A DNA stretch of 13,449 nucleotides from QUBU01 sp014337915 (GTDB lineage: Bacteria > Pseudomonadota > Gammaproteobacteria > Steroidobacterales > GCA-2729495), in the NCBI GenBank assembly GCA_030263395.1, contig SZOW01000028.1, forward strand, positions 1 to 13,449, read 5' to 3'. This document shows, one piece after another, positions 8,452 to 13,439 of this stretch. Both the position numbers and the translations under genes were made by a program. The notes beneath the pieces are model-generated. The model was not told the DNA's origin. It ran no database searches and saw only the letters and a program-made list of their open reading frames with translations. How positions within the stretch are numbered: position 1 is the first letter of the stretch; each line of letters begins with the position of its first letter.

Positions 8452-8546
8452 ATCGGGTGGCCCACTATACACGCGGCTGCGCGGCGATTGACCGGCCTGG
8501 ACCCCTGTGCGAAGTTAGCCGGCGTCTGCAGCAAGGCCCGATCGCC

Positions 8547-8822
8547 ATGACGGATTCCCGACGACCACGCATCGATCTCGAGAAGTCCCTCGCCGAACTC
8601 GAGGACATCGTCGAGCAGCTGGAAGCCGCGGACCTGCCGCTGGAGAAATCACTGAAGCAGTTCGAGCGCGGTGTACGCCTCAGCCGCGACTGCCAGGCCG
8701 CGCTGCAGGATGCGGAGCAGCGCGTGCAGCTGCTGATGGGCAACGAACTGCGCGACCTGGACCCGGAGACCCTGGCCGGGCGCGAGCCGGAAGCAGAACC
8801 GGACGAAGACCAGGACGACTGA
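8547..8822 (+). CDS. xseB: exodeoxyribonuclease VII small subunit
   Basis: A 91-residue protein against about 80 in E. coli. XseB is the small helical subunit of exonuclease VII, which degrades single-stranded DNA; several copies bind one XseA. The family core is clear: LEKSLAELEDIVEQLE, then LPLEKSLKQFERGVRL and CQAALQDAEQRVQLL. The tail is acidic (EPEAEPDEDQDD). I chose ATG 8547 because the conserved core begins right after it. The open extension back to 8457 runs through the divergent promoter region and does not look like the family. The usual downstream partners ispA and dxs are absent. The next gene is convergent, 20 bp away. Confidence 0.93.
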   Translation: MTDSRRPRIDLEKSLAELEDIVEQLEAADLPLEKSLKQFERGVRLSRDCQAALQDAEQRVQLLMGNELRDLDPETLAGREPEAEPDEDQDD

Positions 8823-8842
8823 AGCGCGCCGGAAGCTGCGGC

Positions 8843-10192
8843 TCAGGTGCGGGTACCGTTGGATCCCTGCAGGCGGCGGATCAGCGAGCGCAGGAACACC
8901 TTGTTGAAGCGCAGCTGGCAGTCGGTGGACACCTGCTCCAGCAGCGTGGCGCTGACGCTCAGCACGGTGACGGGCTCCTCGGCGCGGATCGTCGAATTGC
9001 GCTTCACGCCGCCCACGTAGCTGCTTTCGCCGAAGCAGTCGCCCTCGCCCAGCACGCCCACCGCCTGGCCGTTCATCTCGACGCGGACACCGCCGGCGAC
9101 GATGACGTAAAAGCGGTCGTCCATCTCCCCCTCGCGGACGATCTCGTCGCCGCCGCTGTACTCGCGCCACTCGCTGGCGCGCAGCAGTTCCCAGATCTCG
9201 GAGCCGGAGAAGTCGTGGAAGAAGCTCAGGCGCCGCAGCTGGTCGAAGTGTTCCTGGTTGTCGACCTTGGCGTACTCCTGGCGCAGCTGCTGGTAGATCC
9301 GCGTGAGGCGCGCGGCGAGTTCCGCGCCATTGATGCGTGTCGCCGGGGCCTTGGCCAGCACTGCCATCACCGCCTGCTCCAGTTCGTCGGGGATGCCCTC
9401 GCGCAGCGTGTGCAGCGGCGGCGGCGTGGCGTAGACGATCTGGTTGAGCAGCCGCGACAGGGTGCTGGCGCGGAACGGCCGGAACCCGGTCAGCAGTTCG
9501 TACATCACCGCGCCCAGGGAGTAGATGTCGGAGGCCGGCGTAATCTCGGCGGACTCCACCTGCTCCGGCGACATGTAGCTCGGCGAGCCGGCGATGCCCT
9601 CGATCCGCGATACATCCGCATCGCGCAGCAGGGCGATGCCGAAGTCGATGATGCGCACGTCGTTGTCGCGCATCAGCATGATGTTGCTCGGCTTGATGTC
9701 GCGGTGGATGACGCCGCGCTTGTGGGCGTACTGCAGCGCACGCGCGCACTTGTAGACGATCTTGACGACATCGTCGACCCGCAGCAAGTTGTCCGGCCGG
9801 CAGTAGGCCGCCAGCGTGCGCGCGCCCTGCACGTGTTCCATGACGACGTAGTAGCGCCCGCCCTCCTCGCCCGCGTCGTAGATCGGCAGGATGTTCGGAT
9901 GCTGCAGCATCCCGACCATGCGCGCCTCGTTGAAGAACATCTTGCGGGCGATCTTCGCGCGCTCGGGATCCTCGTCGGTGACGATGTTGTAGACCTTGAT
10001 GGCGACGTCGCGCTTGAAGAACGGGTCGTGCGACAGGTACACCGTGCCGGTACTGCCGCGGCCGACCTCGTTGACGATGACGTACTTGCCGATGCGCTCC
10101 GGCACCGGGCCAGGGTCGGTCCCCATGGCCGGGGTCGCGGCTGCGGCAGCGGTCTCGGCGTCCGTCAGTACAGGAATACGGAGAGTTTCCAC
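8843..10192 (-). CDS. soluble Ser/Thr protein kinase fused to a cyclic-nucleotide-binding domain
   Basis: A 449-residue protein. Residues about 36-300 are a Hanks-type kinase: glycine loop GRGSTG 44-49, ATP lysine Lys66 (VAIKVY), alpha-C Glu89, catalytic loop HRDIKPSN 163-170 with Asp165, DFG 183-185, and SPE in place of APE at 208-210. All catalytic residues are present, so an active kinase is predicted. Residues about 320-437 are a CRP-type cyclic-nucleotide-binding domain with FGE 387-389 and Arg398, near the phosphate-binding positions of CRP. No membrane helix is seen. By analogy with regulated kinases, nucleotide binding might control kinase activity. The start is GTG at 10192, with a weak Shine-Dalgarno. 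An alternative start is the ATG at codon 23, which has no better ribosome site. The substrate is unknown. Confidence 0.9.
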   Translation of the reverse strand: METLRIPVLTDAETAAAAATPAMGTDPGPVPERIGKYVIVNEVGRGSTGTVYLSHDPFFKRDVAIKVYNIVTDEDPERAKIARKMFFNEARMVGMLQHPNILPIYDAGEEGGRYYVVMEHVQGARTLAAYCRPDNLLRVDDVVKIVYKCARALQYAHKRGVIHRDIKPSNIMLMRDNDVRIIDFGIALLRDADVSRIEGIAGSPSYMSPEQVESAEITPASDIYSLGAVMYELLTGFRPFRASTLSRLLNQIVYATPPPLHTLREGIPDELEQAVMAVLAKAPATRINGAELAARLTRIYQQLRQEYAKVDNQEHFDQLRRLSFFHDFSGSEIWELLRASEWREYSGGDEIVREGEMDDRFYVIVAGGVRVEMNGQAVGVLGEGDCFGESSYVGGVKRNSTIRAEEPVTVLSVSATLLEQVSTDCQLRFNKVFLRSLIRRLQGSNGTRT

Positions 10193-10207
10193 AGGCTCGA
10201 CACAACC

Positions 10208-10227
10208 GCGGCCGCAAATGCGGCCGC
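10208..10227 (-). other. strong hairpin in the kinase 5' leader
   Basis: GCGGCCGCA (10208-10216) and TGCGGCCGC (10219-10227) form a perfect 9-bp inverted repeat around AA, ending 15 nt before the kinase GTG. A second hairpin, GATCCGC-CTC-GCGGATC, sits at 10273-10289. In an mRNA leader the first could limit ribosome access. Neither is followed by a U-tract. Confidence 0.45.
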
Positions 10228-10419
10228 CAACGCGTCATCGAGCATTAATTCCCAGGCCCCCGGGGATTCTGTGATCCGCCTCGCGGATCGGCTGCATCGC
10301 GAGGGCTTGGACCAGCTGCATCCGGCCCACTCCGCCCATTCCGGCGCATTTTCGCACTGGCGGCAGGAGCAGTGGCCTCGCCTACTCGGGCAGTTTCCGC
10401 CGTCTCTTGGCGGGCCGCA

Positions 10420-10500
10420 TCACAGCGGCTGCGCCCCGGCGCACTGGGAGTAATCGAGCCGCCCCAGACTGTCGTAGAAGAACTCCTCAGTCGGTGCGGT
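10420..10500 (-). pseudogene. Rhs YD-repeat remnant
   Basis: On the minus strand this short frame reads TAPTEEFFYDSLGRLDYSQ and ends at TGA (10420-10422). YDSLGRL flanked by aromatic residues is the signature of the YD/RHS repeat (xxYDxxGRLxx). Only one repeat is left and there is no start codon. It abuts the 102-bp hairpin element at 10502. It indicates that an rhs-family gene once lay here and was cut by deletion or by the repeat insertion. Confidence 0.6.
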
Positions 10501-10501
10501 G

Positions 10502-10603
10502 TTTCAGTGGGGACAGTTTACTCAATTGATTCGATGGTCAGCAGACGCCCTCCTGCGCTTCGCCGGCATCTCGAATCAATTGAGTAAACTGTCCCCACTG
10601 AAA
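10502..10603. repeat. 102-bp hairpin element with 33-bp perfect inverted repeats
   Basis: The arms 10502-10534 and 10571-10603 are exact reverse complements of 33 bp, enclosing a 36-nt loop. Each arm begins TTTCAGTGGGGACAGTTTAC. From memory, GGGGACAGTTTACT is a recurrent dispersed motif in gammaproteobacterial genomes, of the REP/MITE kind, often near IS200-like (RAYT) transposases. No transposase is in the window and no clear target-site duplication is visible. The element lies in the toxin module 3 frame, which ends in its loop, with an rhs remnant on the other side. Confidence 0.85.
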
Positions 10604-10957
10604 ATTCCCGTACTGCTCGTAGAAGCCTGCAAACCTTTGTGCCACCGGGAACGGAATTCCAAGACCTTGGGCGACTGCACCGTACGCTAAGTTTCCCTGC
10701 TGACTCCCGCCCTGTACCAATGCACCGCCCGCACGTAAACCGTATGCGTTGTAGCCGATCGCGGCGGCATAGCCGAGGACAGCCCCAGGCAGGCGACCGA
10801 GAAAGGCGCCTCCCACTACACCGCCGAGTGCCTGGAGACGAGCCAGGTCCGCTCGCTGACTTAGGGTCCGGCCACCGCCGCCCAGGCCTGACGCGTTGCA
10901 AATCGGATCGGCCGACTCCTCCTGCTCTTGCGGCCGCTCAGGCTGACCACTCTGGGA
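10538..10957 (-). pseudogene. start-less toxin module 3, 3' end lost in hairpin element
   Basis: The frame begins directly after the TAG stop of the upstream lipoprotein-like gene as SQSGQPEGRPQEQEESADP and runs 139 codons. The first part is hydrophilic and Gln/Glu-rich. The middle is Gly/Ala-rich and hydrophobic (LGGVVGGAFLGRLPGAVLGY, then GGALVQGGSQQGNLAYG). The last coding stretch before the element is IPFPVAQRFAGFYEQYGN. The frame then reads into the 102-bp element and stops in its loop, so the original C-terminus is missing. The only possible start is a GTG at 10816 with no convincing ribosome site. No catalytic motif is recognised. I infer a displaced toxin C-terminus from its SQSG junction, shared with module 1. 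Confidence 0.5.
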
Positions 10958-10966
10958 CTACTCCTC
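10947..10966 (-). repeat. cassette junction repeat, copy 3
   Basis: On the plus strand this is CCACTCTGGGACTACTCCTC, matching 12746-12765 at 19 of 20 bases. On the minus strand it contains GAGGAGTAGTCCCA. Its TAG (10958-10960) is the stop of the 111-aa gene, and TCC CAG are the first codons of module 3. Confidence 0.85.
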
Positions 10967-11293
10967 TTGTGTGTCCCGTTGCTGCGTTCCCTCCAATCGA
11001 TCGATTCCAGGACCGACGCCAACTTCAGCTCTTCCGGAGTCGGACACCCAAACTTCGATCGCCACCGGCCCAGCCTCGGCGGAGGCGACCCACTCGAATA
11101 CGTAACCCGGATCAGAGGCACGGATCCGACGCGGTCCCTCGAGTAGATTTACATCGATCGAGAAGTCCTTGCAGTAGCTCGTGAATCGATCCTCCGCGAT
11201 CCGCCTTGCTACGTCTTCGGAGATCTCGCCTCCGCAGCCAATTCCTGCGATGGCGACAGATAGGAACACGATCGCAACTCGTACGAAACTCAT
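10958..11293 (-). CDS. small lipoprotein-like candidate immunity protein
   Basis: A 111-residue protein. It has an N-terminal signal: Arg5, hydrophobic residues 7-18, then GIGC with Cys20 as possible lipidation site. The lipobox is imperfect because the -3 residue is Gly. The mature part is small and acidic, without a recognised domain. I chose ATG 11293, which follows the module 2 TGA by 2 nt (TGACCATG), over the TTG at 11299, which overlaps that stop. Such spacing implies translational coupling to the module. The stop TAG lies inside the junction repeat. Position after a toxin module and an export signal suggest immunity against a periplasmic toxin; this is inference. Confidence 0.6.
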   Translation of the reverse strand: MSFVRVAIVFLSVAIAGIGCGGEISEDVARRIAEDRFTSYCKDFSIDVNLLEGPRRIRASDPGYVFEWVASAEAGPVAIEVWVSDSGRAEVGVGPGIDRLEGTQQRDTQEE

Positions 11294-11295
11294 GG

Positions 11296-11821
11296 TCAAG
11301 GCCCAATTCTGCCCACGCCAATGAAGTTGATTCGGTAGGGAGTGCCCGATCCCGCCACGCCGCTGCCGAGTACCGTCAGTGTGTTTCTACCGAGCGTCCT
11401 CGCATTCAGCGCCAGGCCCGCGCGCGACGTCCAGCTTCCCTGGAAGCCTTGGATATCGAAGTCGTAGACGTCGTACCGGCTTGTGACTGTCTGGTCTGGG
11501 CCTAGCGTCAGTCGGATGCTCCCGTAGACAAGACGGTCTGGATACGCCGGGCTCAGGTACCGGGAAGAGCCGATCTCGCCGAAGTCAGCCTCACTCAGGT
11601 TCGAGAAGTCAATCATCGAGAGATCCGCGGTTACGGGTTGGCCGCCACCATGCCTGAAGTGGTAGTTCGCCTCGGCAAGAGTGAGGACGCCATCATCATT
11701 GAGTGGCGAGCCGGAGATGCTGTCAAGCAGTGCGTTGTACCCAGACGGTCTGTGCGGCCGAGATCTCATTGCCGGTCAGCAGCCGACCGTTGTCTCCAGG
11801 TGCGATGGATTGCCCATGGGA
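11296..11821 (-). pseudogene. start-less, frameshifted toxin module 2 (D-x-Y-D motif, possibly colicin M-like)
   Basis: After the TAG stop of the HEAT gene, frame A reads SHGQSIAPGDNGRLLTGNEI and on to AAQTVW. It then breaks and stops at 11723-11725. Frame B continues the sense as YNALLDSISGSPLNDDGVLT and runs to TGA at 11296-11298. Removing one G from the GGG on the minus strand (11740-11742) joins them into one frame of about 174 codons. The second half has LVYGSIRLTL, the motif DVYDFD, and an end GTPYRINFIGVGRI. The D-x-Y-D-F motif and the following Gly-rich strand resemble the C-terminal domain of colicin M, a periplasmic lipid II phosphatase, but the active-site His is not evident. The ATG at 11769 belongs only to frame B. 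Confidence 0.55.
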
Positions 11822-11825
11822 CTAC
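11817..11825 (-). repeat. cassette junction repeat, copy 2 (degenerate core)
   Basis: The minus strand reads GTAGTCCCA, the core shared by all three junctions. As at copy 3, TAG is the stop of the preceding candidate immunity gene, and TCC CAT starts the following module in the same frame. The outer GAGGAG and AGTGG of the other two copies are not conserved here. Confidence 0.6.
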
Positions 11826-12292
11826 GAATTCGCTCCCCGAAGCTTGAGAATGGCCTCGTCTAGCTCCTTCGCCAAACGACGACCCTCCTCTGTAGTTGCA
11901 TCGATCTTACCCCGCATCTCTTCAAGAGCCTGCAGAGCCGAAGGGTCCCCGATCTCGCCTAATGCCCAGACGAACTTGTGCGCGTGCCGGCTGCGAGGGT
12001 CGAGGCGCTCTATTAGCGGCTCAACTGCCCGAGGCTCCTTGCGCTCGCCAAGACCGTGAGCTGCGCAGTACCAGAGTTCGTCGTCGGCAAGGAACCCAAT
12101 CAGGGCGTCGGAAGCCACATCTCCCGGGACTTCAGCGAGCTGGATACAGGCCTCTTGGCGAACCTTCACACTCCGTCCATCTCGCGCCGTATTCACCAGT
12201 GACGACACGTCGTCTGTTTCGCGACAGGCGAGTCCGGAAGCAAGGAGAGCGACCATCACGACGAGCAGCAGCGCGAAGTTTCCCGCACGCAT
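11822..12292 (-). CDS. HEAT-repeat lipoprotein-like candidate immunity protein
   Basis: A 156-residue protein. An N-terminal signal (hydrophobic 6-19) ends in LASGLAC with possible lipidated Cys23; the lipobox is imperfect. The mature part is made of about three HEAT/PBS-lyase-type helical repeats: VRQEACIQLAEVPGDVASDA around 43-65, YCAAHGLGERKEPRAVEPLI around 75-95, and KFVWALGEIGDPSALQALEE around 106-126. HEAT proteins bind other proteins, and related ones are frequent as immunity proteins in polymorphic toxin loci. Its ATG overlaps the module 1 stop by one base (TAATG), so the two are coupled and the partner is probably the L,D-transpeptidase-like module. It ends in TAG within a junction repeat. 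Confidence 0.75.
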   Translation of the reverse strand: MRAGNFALLLVVMVALLASGLACRETDDVSSLVNTARDGRSVKVRQEACIQLAEVPGDVASDALIGFLADDELWYCAAHGLGERKEPRAVEPLIERLDPRSRHAHKFVWALGEIGDPSALQALEEMRGKIDATTEEGRRLAKELDEAILKLRGANS

Positions 12293-12756
12293 TACGGGTA
12301 CCCCGGGTAGTCGACAGTCAGTGGAATCGGCCCTCCACCGCGATACCGCTCAAGCACCGGGAAGAAGCTCCGATCCAGTCTGCAGAGGTCGATGCAGCCT
12401 GCCGAACCGGGAGTTCGCCCGCCGTGGATGAAGAATCCACCGCGATCGGTGATCGAGTTGCCTGGAGCGCGATCGATCGGGACCCGCCAGTCGCCCCACG
12501 CGTCGCGCGCGAGGCTTCCCTTTCCGATCCCCCACCAATCCCAGTCTCGGGGGTCGTACCAGCGGAAGCGGTCAATCTTGCCTGGGTCGACTTGCCACGG
12601 ACCCTCGGGGATGGGACCTACATCTACGATGTTCTGGTCCGCAGGTGTCGTACCCGGGAGCCCGGAGCTCGCTGGCCATCCGCCGATGTCGCCACCCTCA
12701 GCATCCCTGAAAACGAGTTCGGACCCGTCGTAGGTGAGCGACGGTCCACTTTGGGA
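12292..12756 (-). pseudogene. start-less toxin module 1: L,D-transpeptidase/Tlde1-like (DUF2778-type) domain
   Basis: A 154-codon minus-strand frame begins directly after a TAG (12757-12759) as SQSGPSLTYDGSELVFRD and ends at TAA (12292-12294). It contains SGLPGTTPADQ at 31-41, VGPIPEGPWQV at 46-56, WGDWRVPI at 87-94, and the active-site pattern GGFFIHGGRTPGSAGCIDL at 106-124 with His111 and Cys121. The GPIPxG segment followed by IHG...SxGCI is the layout of DUF2778/Tlde1 peptidoglycan enzymes. These toxins cut or exchange peptidoglycan stem peptides in the periplasm. No ATG, GTG or TTG occurs in frame in the first 133 codons, so it cannot be made alone. That is expected for a displaced Rhs C-terminus that must recombine onto an Rhs core. 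The catalytic domain itself looks intact. Confidence 0.75.
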
Positions 12757-12765
12757 CTACTCCTC
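12746..12765 (-). repeat. cassette junction repeat, copy 1
   Basis: On the plus strand this is CCACTTTGGGACTACTCCTC, a 19-of-20 match to 10947-10966. It places GAGGAG, then TAG, then TCCCAAAGTGG at the start of module 1. Upstream, the frame that ends at this TAG is open for only about 20 codons, so the preceding immunity gene, if there was one, has been lost. Confidence 0.85.
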
Positions 12766-13274
12766 AGCCCGACGCCTTCCCGTCGTACGCCTGGGACTTT
12801 CCCAGCCGCGATCCAGAGCTTACCACCGGAGCTTCCGGTCACCCCCCTCGATCGGCAGGTCAAAATCCCAGACGCGAGTTTTCGGCTGCAGAGGGGTGTT
12901 GAGGCGGGCTCTTCCTTTAGCCGTGGCGCGGCCGGCGACTAAAGGAGAGGCGATGTCGTCGAGCTTGGAGGTCGCGTCGAGGGGGTACTGGGGATCGGGC
13001 CGGGTCGCGATCTCTTCTCCTGGCGCAACCTCGCGCGTCGCTCGGGCGGCGGAGGCGGCCGTCAGGCCGCCGGAGCCGGCCTCTTCGCGCGGCGCGCGCG
13101 CAGCGCGGGCCGCGCCTTCTTCTCTCTGGGGGAGCCCCCCTTCAGGGGGGCGGACGGGCGGCCGGCGCCAGCCTGCGCAGAGCAACCAAGGTTGAGCGAG
13201 CAAAAGGTCCGGAGGCGGGCGCTTCCCGTCGGAGGTACAGCGCCTCGTGTCGCCTCGGTGCAGCCCGGCCCAAG

Positions 13275-13298
13275 TTGACAGAACGCACGTTCTGTCAA
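13275..13298. repeat. 24-bp palindrome, possible operator
   Basis: TTGACAGAACG (13275-13285) and CGTTCTGTCAA (13288-13298) are exact inverted repeats separated by CA. The core GAAC-N4-GTTC resembles operators of TetR-type repressors and the Gram-positive-type LexA box. TTGACA occurs at both ends as a potential -35 element, but I see no -10 at the right distance on either strand. Confidence 0.5.
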
Positions 13299-13348
13299 GG
13301 TCGGCGCGCAGCGCCGACCCAAGGCGGGGGCCGGCCAGGGCAAGGTCG

Positions 13349-13366
13349 GATAAGGAGCTCCTTATC
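13349..13366. repeat. 18-bp uninterrupted palindrome
   Basis: GATAAGGAGCTCCTTATC is fully self-complementary with no loop. As RNA this would make a poor hairpin, which suggests a DNA-level role (a dimeric protein site or a recombination site). It is bracketed by direct copies of CGGCCAGGGCA. Confidence 0.6.
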
Positions 13367-13390
13367 GGCCAGGGCACGCAAGGGACGTGA

Positions 13391-13439
13391 CCGGCCCGCG
13401 CCTCACGGCTCTGTGTCACCTCTGGATGGCGCGGGCCGG
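13391..13439. repeat. 12+12 inverted repeat at the window end
   Basis: CCGGCCCGCGCC (13391-13402) and GGCGCGGGCCGG (13428-13439) are perfect inverted repeats around a 25-nt loop. A competing pairing exists between CGTGA (13386-13390) and TCACG (13403-13407). It may be the edge of a larger repeat that continues past the window. Confidence 0.55.

Noticed and set aside
8446..8471. Divergent promoter for xseB using TATACA at 8466-8471
   Set aside because: No acceptable -35 at 16-18 bp; the nearest candidate is 15 bp away and overlaps the rubrerythrin -35.
8457..8546. Upstream extension of xseB
   Set aside because: The family core starts right after ATG 8547; the extension crosses the divergent promoter region.
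11296..11769. Frame B of module 2 as a complete stand-alone gene from ATG 11769
   Set aside because: The ATG follows a stop by two codons, has no ribosome site, and the first residues (RSRPHRPSG) look like out-of-frame reading of the frame A module.
11896..12942. 348-codon plus-strand frame
   Set aside because: It lies antisense to the HEAT gene and the L,D-transpeptidase-like module, both with clear motifs and coupled stop/start signals on the minus strand.
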